This document shows positions 1 through 8,870 of a stretch of 64,000 nt of DNA, one piece after another. Every line of letters starts with the position of its first letter. Position 1 is the stretch's first letter. Both the position numbers and the translations under genes were made by a program. Source of the DNA: Fidelibacterota bacterium (GTDB lineage: Bacteria; Fidelibacterota; UBA8477; JABMPR01); the NCBI GenBank assembly GCA_016845065.1, contig JAERTG010000023.1, forward strand, positions 62,001 through 126,000. Direction: 5' to 3'. A model generated the notes under the pieces. It was given only the letters and a program-made list of their open reading frames with translations, made no database searches and was not told the DNA's origin.

Positions 1-2
1 TG

Positions 3-350
3 AATGAAATAGCCTTTGGCATCCTTCAGGCTAGCCGCAGTCGGATGACCAAGACGGAGTATATCGCATGTCCCTCCTGCGGCAGAACGCTTTTCGACCT
101 GGAAGATGTAACAGCTCAAATCCGGGACAGGACCAGTCATTTGAAAGGTGTCAAGATTGGAATTATGGGTTGTATAGTTAATGGCCCAGGTGAAATGGCA
201 GATGCAGATTTTGGCTATGTCGGGACGGGTCCGGGTAAAGTATCATTGTATCGCGGACAGATGGTGGTTCAACCACACGTTCCCCAGATTGAGGCCGTTG
301 ATGCTCTGATAGATTTGATTAAAAGTGAAGGCTTTTGGGTTGATCCATAA
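3..350 (+). CDS. ispG: 4-hydroxy-3-methylbut-2-enyl diphosphate synthase, C-terminal part
   Basis: Partial gene: the reading frame is open from base 3 and runs off the left edge, so only the last ~115 residues are present. IspG (GcpE) is the cytosolic 4Fe-4S enzyme of the methylerythritol-phosphate isoprenoid pathway that converts methylerythritol cyclodiphosphate to HMBPP. The visible part carries the family's cluster-binding signature, an 'ACPSCGR' segment followed by 'GCIVNGPGE', then the conserved glycine-rich tail. An ATG at base 45 is internal, because conserved family sequence (ILQASRSR) lies before it in frame. It stands apart from the next gene by 134 bases. Identification is secure from the motifs. 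Confidence 0.95.
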   Translation, partial: NEIAFGILQASRSRMTKTEYIACPSCGRTLFDLEDVTAQIRDRTSHLKGVKIGIMGCIVNGPGEMADADFGYVGTGPGKVSLYRGQMVVQPHVPQIEAVDALIDLIKSEGFWVDP

Positions 351-484
351 AAATTGAGCTTTCAGTCAGTATTGAATGCATTTTCACTGAATAAGTTGTC
401 AATTTTCACGATTATTTTTTTGTATACTGTATTTAAATCTTAGCTTAGATTTAGGCTATTATTAATAAACCACTAGGAAATTCT

Positions 485-1348
485 ATGAGGAACACTCTTT
501 TTTGCGTCGCAGTTTTCACATTATCTCTGTTCCAGCCCTCATTTGCTCAAGAAGCCCGAAACCTTGACACTGCTGAAGAGCATGTAGCATTTGCCCAAAG
601 TATTTACTGGTCTGCTCTCACTCCCTCTGAAAAGCAGACCTTTCTATTCGCATATATTTCCAGTGCCTATGAAATGCGTAAGCTTGTAAATTCCACTATT
701 GCAACCTCTCCTCGTAATACACACCAGTTTAATGAGGAAATTGATAATTTATTTGTAATCTGGCAAAACCTTTTGGTTATGGAAGACAATGGCGATGCGG
801 CCATGGATGAATTCATCGGTTGGATTGATCTCTATTTCGAAATTGATGCAAACAAGTCCACGGCCTTTATCAATGCCATAAAATACGCACACCAGAAGAT
901 TAAATCTGAAGATAAATCCGTCCTGGAATTATTCTGGGGAAAAACAACTGCTCCTGACTCCCGATTACCCAAGGATGAGGTTCTTGAACAAAAGGCGATC
1001 GAACGAAAAATTGCCGCTTCTGAGGCCAGGAAAAGCGTGGACTCAGCAGCCGAAATCGATCCACCCATGGCATACAAACCCCTGGGAGCAACACCTACCA
1101 CGGCCTTCGTACTGACTGAGGAAGAGCTGAGAATTGTTGCACTCGCAGTGGAGACCGAATGCCTGAATAAGAATCAACCTGACGCTTTGCAGGACCCTGT
1201 CAGGCTCGAATCTCTCGCCCGTAGGCATGGCTTTGAAAGCATGTCTGCCTTTAACTTCAAGTTTTCACATGCTCAATCAAATGAAGAGAGATGGAAATAC
1301 ATGAATAAACTTATCATTGAGCAGGCCTTCGATCAGAATTGTATGTAA
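485..1348 (+). CDS. secreted protein of unknown function
   Basis: A 287-residue protein with a clear Sec signal peptide (MRNTLFCVAVFTLSLFQPSFA, cleavage after SFA-Q). The mature part is mostly helical and charged, with no motif I recognise. Residues about 170-205 form a polar, alanine- and proline-containing linker between an N-terminal helical part and a C-terminal part (about 206-287) that ends in Cys-Met. The two C-terminal cysteines (in 'TECLNK' and 'QNCM') could form a disulfide in the periplasm. It stands alone between ispG and comM with 134 and 137 bases around it and a weak ribosome-binding site (AGGAAA). I assign no function. Confidence 0.75.
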   Translation: MRNTLFCVAVFTLSLFQPSFAQEARNLDTAEEHVAFAQSIYWSALTPSEKQTFLFAYISSAYEMRKLVNSTIATSPRNTHQFNEEIDNLFVIWQNLLVMEDNGDAAMDEFIGWIDLYFEIDANKSTAFINAIKYAHQKIKSEDKSVLELFWGKTTAPDSRLPKDEVLEQKAIERKIAASEARKSVDSAAEIDPPMAYKPLGATPTTAFVLTEEELRIVALAVETECLNKNQPDALQDPVRLESLARRHGFESMSAFNFKFSHAQSNEERWKYMNKLIIEQAFDQNCM

Positions 1349-1485
1349 GCTCATGTTCCATATCTTGATTTAAAGAAAATGTCCAGCTAACCAGGTACAT
1401 TCTCACCCGTTTCACCTCATATCCTTAAACACATAAAAGGTCCTCGGATCTTTCAATTCTCTCATTCTTCAAAAAGGAGTATGCT

Positions 1486-3021
1486 ATGCTGGCACGCGTT
1501 TTAAGCAGTTCACTAATTGGAATAGACCCATATCTGGTCGAAGTGGAGGTTAATGTTGAGGGCCACGCCTTCCGCTACTCAACTGTCGGACTGCCAGAAT
1601 TGGCGGTAAGAGAAAGTAAAGACAGGGTGATATCTGCCATTAAGAATAGTGGGTTCAGATTCCCACCCAAGGCATATACAATAAATCTTGCACCTGCTGA
1701 TATTAAAAAAGAGGGATCAGCCTTTGACCTCCCCATTGCCATTGGCATTCTCGCTGCCTTGGGGATAGTTATTCATGAAGATCTCGAGGATTATGTACTC
1801 ATGGGTGAATTGTCCCTGGATGGGACTCTACGGGGCGTAAAAGGGGCTCTACCCTCAGCAGTAGGGGTACATGAGCATGAGATGAAGGGACTCATCCTAC
1901 CTGCTCAGAATGCCCGTGAGGCTGCTGTAACTGGGAACATCGATGTCATACCGGTTAACACCCTGTTAGAGGCCATCCGCTTTCTCAATGGTGAACAATT
2001 AATTGAGCCTGTTGAGGTCAATGCGAATCAATTGTTTTCCGAAGCACAGTCTTATCCTGTTGATCTGGCTGATGTCAGAGGTCAGGCTCATGTGAAGCGT
2101 GCACTTGAGGTGGCTGCAGCCGGAGGACATAACGTCCTCATGATAGGTCCTCCCGGTTCTGGAAAAACCATGCTGGCTAAACGATTTCCGACCATTCTGC
2201 CACAAATGACTCTGGATGAAGCCCTGGAAACCACTAAGATTCATTCTATTGCAGGGATGGTTAAGACTGAAGGACTAGTTGCTACAAGACCATTCAGATC
2301 ACCCCATCATACCATTTCCGATGCTGCATTGGTTGGTGGCGGACGAATTCCACGACCTGGAGAGGTGAGCTTGGCGCATCACGGTGTCCTTTTTCTGGAT
2401 GAGTTACCTGAGTTTCAGAAAAATGTCCTGGAGGTGTTACGACAGCCCCTTGAAAACACTGAAGTTACTATCAGTCGGGCCAGTATGAGTCTTACATACC
2501 CTGCTAATTTCATCCTTTTGAGTGCCATGAATCCCTGCCCATGTGGTTACAGCAGTGATCCAAGACATGAGTGTACCTGCAGTAGTGTGGGTATCCAAAA
2601 GTATATGGCCAAAATATCTGGTCCTTTGCTAGACAGAATTGACCTTCATATTGAAGTTCCTGCCATTCCTTTTGAGGAGCTATCCAGCAAACAAGATGGA
2701 GAATCATCGTATGATGTAAGAGAACGCGTCCAAATGGCCAAAGATACCCAAATCAAACGCTTTGAAAATGAGCCCCATATTCATTCCAATGCTGATATGC
2801 CTCCCAAAATGATTAGGGGTCTCTGCAAAGTTGATGGTGATTCCGCTTCCTTGCTCAAATCCGCTATCTCAAACCTGGGTTTGAGTGCTCGCGCCTATGA
2901 CCGTATTCTCAAGGTCTCGCGGACTATTGCTGATTTATCTGGGCGTCCAAACATAAGTGCTGAGCATATATCAGAAGCCATACAGTATCGGACTCTGGAT
3001 CGGCAGCTTTGGATGGCGTAG
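1486..3021 (+). CDS. comM: ComM/YifB family Mg-chelatase-like AAA+ ATPase
   Basis: 511 residues, the normal length. An N-terminal ChlI/Lon-S5-like domain (about 1-170) is followed by an AAA+ Mg-chelatase module with Walker A GPPGSGKT at 221-228 and Walker B VLFLDEL at 301-307, then cysteines in 'CPCG' (351-354) and 'CTC' (363-365) typical of this family, and 'GPLLDRIDLH' at 379-388. ComM homologues are hexameric helicases that promote branch migration during natural transformation in Vibrio and Haemophilus; the exact role in this lineage is not shown. The start has a strong AAGGAG site. Its stop lies 3 bases from the stop of the oppositely oriented polymerase gene, with no terminator visible between them. 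Confidence 0.93.
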   Translation: MLARVLSSSLIGIDPYLVEVEVNVEGHAFRYSTVGLPELAVRESKDRVISAIKNSGFRFPPKAYTINLAPADIKKEGSAFDLPIAIGILAALGIVIHEDLEDYVLMGELSLDGTLRGVKGALPSAVGVHEHEMKGLILPAQNAREAAVTGNIDVIPVNTLLEAIRFLNGEQLIEPVEVNANQLFSEAQSYPVDLADVRGQAHVKRALEVAAAGGHNVLMIGPPGSGKTMLAKRFPTILPQMTLDEALETTKIHSIAGMVKTEGLVATRPFRSPHHTISDAALVGGGRIPRPGEVSLAHHGVLFLDELPEFQKNVLEVLRQPLENTEVTISRASMSLTYPANFILLSAMNPCPCGYSSDPRHECTCSSVGIQKYMAKISGPLLDRIDLHIEVPAIPFEELSSKQDGESSYDVRERVQMAKDTQIKRFENEPHIHSNADMPPKMIRGLCKVDGDSASLLKSAISNLGLSARAYDRILKVSRTIADLSGRPNISAEHISEAIQYRTLDRQLWMA

Positions 3022-3024
3022 TAG

Positions 3025-6000
3025 TCATAGGGTTTTTGGATTGGGTGGAGATAACGTTTTTTGGCTCCCATGGTGCAGCATTTTTGCCTGAGGACGACCG
3101 ATTTGGCGTGCCACTTTAACTTTATCAAGAAACTCTATATGCTTGACTGTCAGAGAGATGGCCCCGAAGTCCTCTTCTACAAGGCCATGCAGTAGATACG
3201 GGCGAGCATTACTGAGCATGCGACAAAATTTCCGATAAACCTCTGGGAAGAACACAGTCTCGTATATGGCCGTGGTGTCCTCAAAGCTGATGAATTCCAT
3301 GGGCTCATCGTTCTTTGTGTGAACCACTTTCCCTGTGATAAGCCACCCAATAACAGGAATCTCCTTCCCAACATACTTCCGTAGATCACAGGCCTGTACA
3401 TAGGACAGATGCTGCAACAGCTTTGTGTATAGGCTTAAGGGGTGCCGAGAAATAAGGAAACCCAGGACGTCAGCCTCATGTATGAGCATTGTTTTTTCAG
3501 AATATGCTCCTGTGTCAGGGATATAGTAACTGTCTTGCTCATTTAGATCCAGCAAGGATGCTGGTTTCTCCCGACGACGCTGGCTGGCTCTGGCCTGATA
3601 GAGCTGCCACATGAGTTTGGGACGCGCTTCCATGCCTTCTACCCCATCAAAAGCGCCAGCTTTGATGAGAATACGGACATCAGACTGATCTAATTCAGGC
3701 ATACGCCTCAGAAATGTCTCAAATGACAGAAATCGACCATTGGATTCACGTTCAGCAACAATGTACTCCAAAGCAGCCCGCTTAATCCCCTTCAGTTGCA
3801 TAAACCCAATCTGCACCCAATCATTCAGACCAGTATGTCGGATCTCTGAGTTATTGATGCTGGGCAGCAAAACTTTCAAGCCAAGCCGACGTGCCTCAGA
3901 GTAATAGCCAAAGGTAGAGTAGTAGCCACCCAGGTTGGTCATGACCGATGCGATAAACTCCGCTGGATAGTGGGCTTTCAGATAGGCCGATTTAAATGAT
4001 ACCAAAGCATATGAGGCGGAATGAGGTTTACAAAAAGAGTATCCTGAAAAGGACATTATCATTTCCCAGAGTGTCTCGATAATGCTGTCTTCTACGCCAT
4101 TCTTGCGTGCTCCACTGACAAATTTCTCACAATAATCACGGAGCTTGGCCTCTTTGTGCTTCTTGGACATAACCTTACGTAATTCGTTACCTTCATCTGC
4201 GCTAAAACCGGCAAGACGCATGGCAACCTTGGTTACGTCCTCCTGGTATACCATTATACCATAGGTCTCTTTGAGGGTTTGATCAAGTAAGGGATGAAGC
4301 GGATCATAGTCACCACCATGGAGGCGACGGACAAATTCTCTGATCCATTTGTTGGCTGCTGGTCGGATGATACTGGAGGCAATGACCAGGTTTTCATAAT
4401 CACCGGTTTGCATCTTGCTCAGCAGTTGGCGAGTCGCTGGTGACTCTACATAGAAGCAGCCCATAGTACGGGCAGTACGGATAAGCTCCTGCGTCCGTAA
4501 ATCTTCCAGGGGATTAAGCTTCCAGTATGGTATATCCACACCATAGTGTTCATGGACATCGGCTAGGATATCTCGAATCACAGCCAGTGAACGGTTGCCA
4601 AGGAGATCAATTTTGATCAACCCAAAGTCTTCTGCCTGATCTTTCTCCCACTGGATGATCTGAACCCCTTTGGGCGCACGCTGAATGGGTACATAGCTGC
4701 GGATTTCCTGGGGTGTCAGGACAACTCCCCCGGGATGTACACTCAAATGCCTGGGAAACCCCGCAAGATAGAAGCCATTACGGATTATCTCAGGCCAGGG
4801 ATCCTTGAGGTCAAGATCACTGAGCAAGGGATTGCTGGCCAGCTCCTCAAACGGATCGCTGACATACCAGAGATGGGACAGACGCTTGGTTACAATGCCA
4901 ATCTCACTCTCAGTCAAACCATGTACCTTGGCAACCTCCCGAATGGCAGCTCGCGCCTTGAAGGTCACATGATTACAGATCATGGCTGAATGGGAATCAC
5001 CATAGGTATCAAAGGTATACTGCAAAACATCGTCACGAGTGTCCCAGGGAAAATCCACATCAATATCTGGTGGGTCTTTGCGCCCAGGTGACAGGAAACG
5101 TTCAAAGAAGAGATTATGGCGAATGGGATCGACATGAGTGATTTTTAGTGTATAGGCAACAATACTTGCAGCAGCACTCCCCCGCCCGCAAGTGATTGGT
5201 GACTGCTTGACGATATCCTGAACTGTGAGGAAGTAATTGGAAAAGCGTTTCTCCTTAACGGTTTTTAGCTCGTGCTCAATGCGGTCTCGGATGTGATCTG
5301 TCATGTTGCCATAGCGTTCCTGAGCACCCAGGTAGACTCGATTCTTGAGTTCCTGATAGTCCCTGCTATCATTTGAGTCAGGAAAAATAAAGTTGTCCAG
5401 TGGTGGCCTCCAGCGACATTTCTCAGCAATCTCTCTGGTACGATCCAGGGCTTCCTCTGCAAAGGGCAGTACATCAAGTGTTTCAGCACGACTATGGAGG
5501 TAGTTATCAATAGGAATGAGCTCTTCTTCAGGCAAGCGTGACAGTTTGGTATTCAGGTTGATGGCGCGCATGATACGATGGAGTTGATGTCCCCGTGGCG
5601 AGCCCATGTAGGCGGGGATGTTGGCCACAGTTGGGAAACCTTTCTCACGAGCCCAATGGTACAAGCTGTAACTCCCTGATTCCAGAGAGACATACACATC
5701 CCTGGAGCGGTAAGCCTCTAGCAGATCGCGATCCTGGGTCAGCATGACTAACCCTTCCAGGCGTCCTGTGAGACGCTTAAGTAAATCGAAGTCTTCTTCA
5801 GCGTGACGCTGACTGATGAGGCGACAGAGGTTGGAGTAACCTGTGATATCTTTGACCAATAGAACAGACTTGCGTTTCTGCGCATCATCCAATGTTGCCC
5901 CAACAATCATATCCAGACCCCGCTCCAGTGCTGTCTGATAGAGGAAAACCATACCATAGAGGTTATTGGTGTCAGCAATGGCAAATTTCGTGTAGCCCTT

Positions 6001-6084
6001 TTTGACCACAAAATCGCAGAGATGTTTGGGAGAAAGCGTTCCCCTGAGTAAAGAGTAATGGCTATGGACTTCGAGAGGGATCAT
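3025..6084 (-). CDS. dnaE2: error-prone DNA polymerase III alpha-type subunit (ImuC/DnaE2)
   Basis: 1019 residues from the chosen start, shorter than a replicative DnaE (~1160) and normal for DnaE2/ImuC. An N-terminal PHP domain begins 'LEVHSHYSLL', but the second PHP motif reads 'ADTNNLYG' rather than the usual 'TDHGNMYG', so its metal site is probably degenerate. Palm motifs are intact: 'GRGSAAAS' at 300-307, the acidic cluster PDIDVDF at 339-345, and the third catalytic Asp in 'KIDLLG' near 493. HhH and OB regions follow. I chose the ATG at 6084 because it lies 1 base after the stop of the upstream gene (TGA-T-ATG); a longer frame to 6135 would overlap that gene. Its place behind lexA and imuB marks it as the translesion polymerase of an SOS mutasome, acting at blocked forks. 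Confidence 0.9.
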   Translation of the reverse strand: MIPLEVHSHYSLLRGTLSPKHLCDFVVKKGYTKFAIADTNNLYGMVFLYQTALERGLDMIVGATLDDAQKRKSVLLVKDITGYSNLCRLISQRHAEEDFDLLKRLTGRLEGLVMLTQDRDLLEAYRSRDVYVSLESGSYSLYHWAREKGFPTVANIPAYMGSPRGHQLHRIMRAINLNTKLSRLPEEELIPIDNYLHSRAETLDVLPFAEEALDRTREIAEKCRWRPPLDNFIFPDSNDSRDYQELKNRVYLGAQERYGNMTDHIRDRIEHELKTVKEKRFSNYFLTVQDIVKQSPITCGRGSAAASIVAYTLKITHVDPIRHNLFFERFLSPGRKDPPDIDVDFPWDTRDDVLQYTFDTYGDSHSAMICNHVTFKARAAIREVAKVHGLTESEIGIVTKRLSHLWYVSDPFEELASNPLLSDLDLKDPWPEIIRNGFYLAGFPRHLSVHPGGVVLTPQEIRSYVPIQRAPKGVQIIQWEKDQAEDFGLIKIDLLGNRSLAVIRDILADVHEHYGVDIPYWKLNPLEDLRTQELIRTARTMGCFYVESPATRQLLSKMQTGDYENLVIASSIIRPAANKWIREFVRRLHGGDYDPLHPLLDQTLKETYGIMVYQEDVTKVAMRLAGFSADEGNELRKVMSKKHKEAKLRDYCEKFVSGARKNGVEDSIIETLWEMIMSFSGYSFCKPHSASYALVSFKSAYLKAHYPAEFIASVMTNLGGYYSTFGYYSEARRLGLKVLLPSINNSEIRHTGLNDWVQIGFMQLKGIKRAALEYIVAERESNGRFLSFETFLRRMPELDQSDVRILIKAGAFDGVEGMEARPKLMWQLYQARASQRRREKPASLLDLNEQDSYYIPDTGAYSEKTMLIHEADVLGFLISRHPLSLYTKLLQHLSYVQACDLRKYVGKEIPVIGWLITGKVVHTKNDEPMEFISFEDTTAIYETVFFPEVYRKFCRMLSNARPYLLHGLVEEDFGAISLTVKHIEFLDKVKVARQIGRPQAKMLHHGSQKTLSPPNPKTL

Positions 6085-6085
6085 A

Positions 6086-6460
6086 TCATTGGAGTCCGCT
6101 GTCAGGATGTGGCTGGATAGATCTCTGATAAGCAATCAATTTTGGTCTTAAAGCATCATAGCCACGCTCAAAGCGTTTTACCTCGGACTCCTGCAGATAT
6201 TTGAGTTCCCTGGCAACCAGTAGCTGGGCATAAATCTCATTCAGAGCCCCCAGGGCAACATCTACGGCGTGCTGACGATCCTTGGTCGTACGTCTGGAGG
6301 TTCCCTCTGCCAGAATAGCCGGGATACTCACTGCAGCACGTTGAAGCTCAGCAGTCATCCCCAAACGCTCTTTATCCGGGAATTGTGAGGTAATTGTATA
6401 AATGTATTTGGCCATGAGTATTGCACGCTGGAAGACATCCAGCCCCTTGAAGGTTGCCAT
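6086..6460 (-). CDS. four-helix bundle protein (23S rRNA intervening-sequence/S23 family) inside the mutasome operon
   Basis: 124 residues matching the IVP family of small four-helix-bundle proteins, named for ORFs inside 23S rRNA intervening sequences: 'FKGLDVFQRAI' at the N terminus, then 'RAAVSIPAILAEGTSRR' and 'ALGALNEIYAQLLVARELKYL'. Family members usually stand alone and their biochemical role is unknown; they form oligomeric bundles. Here the gene sits between imuB and imuC with single-base gaps on both sides (TAG-G-ATG before, TGA-T-ATG after), so all three are probably translated as a coupled unit. It occupies a slot where many bacteria carry imuA, but it has no RecA-like fold or Walker motif. 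I infer an accessory or scaffold role in the mutasome; this is a hypothesis. Confidence 0.88.
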   Translation of the reverse strand: MATFKGLDVFQRAILMAKYIYTITSQFPDKERLGMTAELQRAAVSIPAILAEGTSRRTTKDRQHAVDVALGALNEIYAQLLVARELKYLQESEVKRFERGYDALRPKLIAYQRSIQPHPDSGLQ

Positions 6461-6461
6461 C

Positions 6462-7679
6462 CTATGCCCTGACTGGACTGTGTATGATACTGTTTCTGGT
6501 ATCCAGTGCTACGGGCTCTGTGAGTCCAAACCGTATGACAGGATAACCATGTCGGGCTCGCAGCTTGTCCATGGCCTGATGCAAATCGCCATGTTTGGCA
6601 GCATCTGGATCAATCGCCCTGGAAAAGAGACTGATCTGTTGGGCAGCCTGTATGAGATTCTCAAAACCAATGGAGAGATAGCGGACTCGAGTACGCCGTT
6701 CAAAGAGTTGCTCAAAGATTTTCCGGGTATGATAGAACATGAGATATTCTTTGTGTGTTGCCTCAGGAAGGCGCACAGTACGCGTAGCAATCTTGCTGTC
6801 AGAATAGCGGCAAAAGATGCGAAAGCTATTGACCTTCTTGTTCTTCTGACGCAAACGGGTGCAACCACTTTCAATGAGGTAATAGACAACTCCCATAATC
6901 AATTGATCATCGTTGCTATCCTCACTGAAGGTGTACTCCTCTTTTATCTCTAAACGCTGCTCAGGAGGCATTACAGGGCTTAGATCAATACCCAGAGCCC
7001 TCTGATGCAAGGTCAGGGCATTCTTACCGATGACCAGAATCAACTTATTGATGGGAACTGCTGCCAGCATACCGATACTGGTCAGATTCAATTCTTCCAG
7101 AAGTACCTGATCGGTGCTATGACCAATACCTGGTAGCATCTTGAGTTCCAGAGGATCCAGAAAGGTGCGTTCGTTACCAGGTAGAACATCAAATAGTTCA
7201 GCATATTGACGGATGTAACGAGCTGCCACAGATGAAACCAGTTTGTTGACAGAGATACCGATACTGGAAGTCAGACGAAATGATTCGCGAATATCCTTGT
7301 GAATGCGATAGGCACTGTCCTTGATGCGTCCCAGCAAGCGTGTGGTACCCGTCATATCAATGGCAACCTGCCCATAGCGGATGGGTTCAACATAGGGTGA
7401 ATACCGAGAAACCTGGCTGGTAATGGCATTCATTGCGCGTTGGTAAAGTTCTGGATTGGAATCCACTACGATAAGACGATGTTCCAGCTTAAGCGCCTGT
7501 CCCAAAAGCATACCCCGGTGTATGCCTTCCTGACGGGCTTCTCCAGAAGCCGATAACACGATTGCCCGTCCTCCAGATCCAGATGCCACTACCACAGGTC
7601 GATCTCGATAACTGCTATGGACAGCCTGTTCTACCGTAGCTGGAAATGATGGAACTTCTATGTGTAGAACATCTTTCAT
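6462..7679 (-). CDS. imuB: ImuB-like inactive Y-family polymerase homologue
   Basis: 405 residues with the Y-family fold: N-terminal 'HIEVPSFPATVE' (6-17), little-finger region, and an HhH-type 'LPGIG' at 182-186. The catalytic acids are gone. The first metal-binding Asp aligns with Glu8, and the Asp-Glu pair of the 'SLDEAYLD' motif is replaced by Gly103-Gln104 in 'RYGQVAID'. This is the defining feature of ImuB, the non-catalytic hub of the ImuA-ImuB-DnaE2 mutasome. A beta-clamp binding pentapeptide QISLF lies at 348-352 (consensus QL[SD]LF). I use the ATG at 7679; the frame could open at a TTG six bases earlier. Gap to the next gene is 1 base. A catalytically altered DinB is the alternative reading. 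Confidence 0.85.
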   Translation of the reverse strand: MKDVLHIEVPSFPATVEQAVHSSYRDRPVVVASGSGGRAIVLSASGEARQEGIHRGMLLGQALKLEHRLIVVDSNPELYQRAMNAITSQVSRYSPYVEPIRYGQVAIDMTGTTRLLGRIKDSAYRIHKDIRESFRLTSSIGISVNKLVSSVAARYIRQYAELFDVLPGNERTFLDPLELKMLPGIGHSTDQVLLEELNLTSIGMLAAVPINKLILVIGKNALTLHQRALGIDLSPVMPPEQRLEIKEEYTFSEDSNDDQLIMGVVYYLIESGCTRLRQKNKKVNSFRIFCRYSDSKIATRTVRLPEATHKEYLMFYHTRKIFEQLFERRTRVRYLSIGFENLIQAAQQISLFSRAIDPDAAKHGDLHQAMDKLRARHGYPVIRFGLTEPVALDTRNSIIHSPVRA

Positions 7680-7741
7680 GGTCAAAAGTCCCAGAGTTGA
7701 AGGTCAAAGGATAAAAAGCAGAAATGAGGATTCAGAGAACA

Positions 7742-7760
7742 GGAAGTAAACAGTACTTCC
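7742..7760. repeat. short inverted repeat in the lexA-imuB intergenic region
   Basis: GGAAGTA and TACTTCC form perfect 7-base arms around a 5-base centre, between the end of the 68-aa gene and the imuB start. There is no T-run, so it is not an obvious terminator. It could be an internal operator or an mRNA-processing hairpin. Confidence 0.4.
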
Positions 7761-7772
7761 CTGAGAGCAAAT

Positions 7773-7979
7773 CTAACCGGCCAGGCGGTTGGTGGCGGCA
7801 ATCTCATAGTGAATCACAGGAGCTGCTGGACGGACAGGCCTGGTTTGTTTCTTTGGTGCAGGGACAGTGGCCGAAAGCCCAGCTACTCCATGGGATACTG
7901 AGGACAATACGGCTCTGGTTCTTCCCCGGGGACCACGAAACAGGCTGGAGACGGGCTGAGGTATTGAGTTGTATCGCAT
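7773..7979 (-). CDS. 68-aa basic, proline/arginine-rich small protein between lexA and imuB
   Basis: I do not recognise this protein. It is supported by an excellent ribosome-binding site (AAAAAGGA, six bases before ATG) and by its position 31 bases downstream of the lexA stop inside a 325-base gap, in the same direction as both neighbours. The product is very basic (R/K-rich with few acids), rich in proline and alanine in its second half, and has no membrane segment. Residues 8-14 (QPVSSLF) loosely resemble a clamp-binding peptide, but the spacing is not canonical. Being in the lexA operon it is probably damage-induced. Possible roles are a mutasome accessory, a checkpoint inhibitor or a nucleic-acid-binding peptide; none is shown. 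Confidence 0.6.
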   Translation of the reverse strand: MRYNSIPQPVSSLFRGPRGRTRAVLSSVSHGVAGLSATVPAPKKQTRPVRPAAPVIHYEIAATNRLAG

Positions 7980-8010
7980 ATGTGATCCTTTTTGATGTTC
8001 GCTATTTTTG

Positions 8011-8619
8011 TTATGCCTGGTATTGCCTTAACAGACCGACAACAACACCTTTGAGTGCAAAGTCATCGTCTTCTTCCACCTGGATGGGTTGATACTGACC
8101 GGAACGATTGCATGGACGCAGTGTGACCCCACCAGAATGCAGATCCAGCTTTTTGACTGTGGCTTCTCCATTGATGGTGGCAACTACAATCTGACCGCTT
8201 TCAGCTTTGGGTTGGGGTTTTACAATGATAACATCACCATCTTCAATGTTGGCATCCATCATGGAATCTCCACGAACCCGCAATGCAAAATTATTGGTTC
8301 CCTTGAGGAGATAACTCGGCACTTCTACTGGCTCAGGAATCTCAATCGCCTCAATGGGAATACCAGCAGTGACCTGTCCCAGGATATCCAGAACAACCGT
8401 CTCTCCTACCAGACCAGTTAACCGAATATTGCGGGCAGCATTGCTCTTATCAAAGGAGATGTAGCCTCTTTCACGTAGAATATTCAGTTTCTTCTGGATA
8501 GAGAAATTGGAATTCAATCCAAAGAATTCCCGTATCTCAGAAATAGTTGGCGCCATCTGATGGTTCTGAATGAACTGTGAGATGTATTCGTAGAGTTCGC
8601 GCTGTTTTTTGGTTAGCAT
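8011..8619 (-). CDS. lexA: LexA repressor, SOS regulator
   Basis: 202 residues, full length. An N-terminal winged-helix DNA-binding domain (1-65) is followed by the Ala-Gly self-cleavage site (85-86, in 'VTAGIP'), the catalytic serine S119 ('GDSMM') and the general-base lysine K156 ('ATVKK'). RecA-DNA filaments trigger its autocleavage and derepress the operon. The recognition helix ('SNFSIQKKLNIL') differs from the E. coli one, so a different operator is expected. The ATG overlaps the end of an upstream small ORF (ATGCTAA) and has a good GGAG site inside that ORF. Genes downstream are the 68-aa ORF, imuB, the four-helix-bundle gene and imuC, which argues for autoregulation together with the mutasome. 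Confidence 0.96.
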   Translation of the reverse strand: MLTKKQRELYEYISQFIQNHQMAPTISEIREFFGLNSNFSIQKKLNILRERGYISFDKSNAARNIRLTGLVGETVVLDILGQVTAGIPIEAIEIPEPVEVPSYLLKGTNNFALRVRGDSMMDANIEDGDVIIVKPQPKAESGQIVVATINGEATVKKLDLHSGGVTLRPCNRSGQYQPIQVEEDDDFALKGVVVGLLRQYQA

Positions 8620-8864
8620 GCTCTTACTCCATGGGTGACATCAACATATAAATTTGTGCTTTGTGTCTCACTATATCGTGCAACAGTAGCCAAAGCATCA
8701 GGTTGGAGAAACTCATGATCGACAGTCTTCTCTACCATGGTGGCAGGAGTTATGTCGACAAGATCAAAAACTTCTATGGCATGCTGAGTTAATCGTTCCC
8801 CACGCCCAAAGTTTCTACGATTCTGATGCAATTTCTTCTCGGTTTTCCATTCAGTATTCTTCAT
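8613..8864 (-). CDS. 83-aa protein of unknown function, first gene of the lexA operon
   Basis: Open frame of 83 residues from an ATG at 8864 (a TTG at 8885 would add seven residues but lies in the promoter). It is not recognised. The N-terminal 30 residues are strongly basic ('KTEKKLHQNRRN'), the rest is mixed with two predicted helical stretches. Support: same strand, a 7-base stop/start overlap with lexA (ATGCTAA) typical of translational coupling, ordinary codon composition, and a near-consensus promoter whose expected start point falls at the ATG, which would make the mRNA leaderless. The alternative is that this is an untranslated lexA leader. Confidence 0.5.
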   Translation of the reverse strand: MKNTEWKTEKKLHQNRRNFGRGERLTQHAIEVFDLVDITPATMVEKTVDHEFLQPDALATVARYSETQSTNLYVDVTHGVRAC

Positions 8865-8870
8865 GCATCC

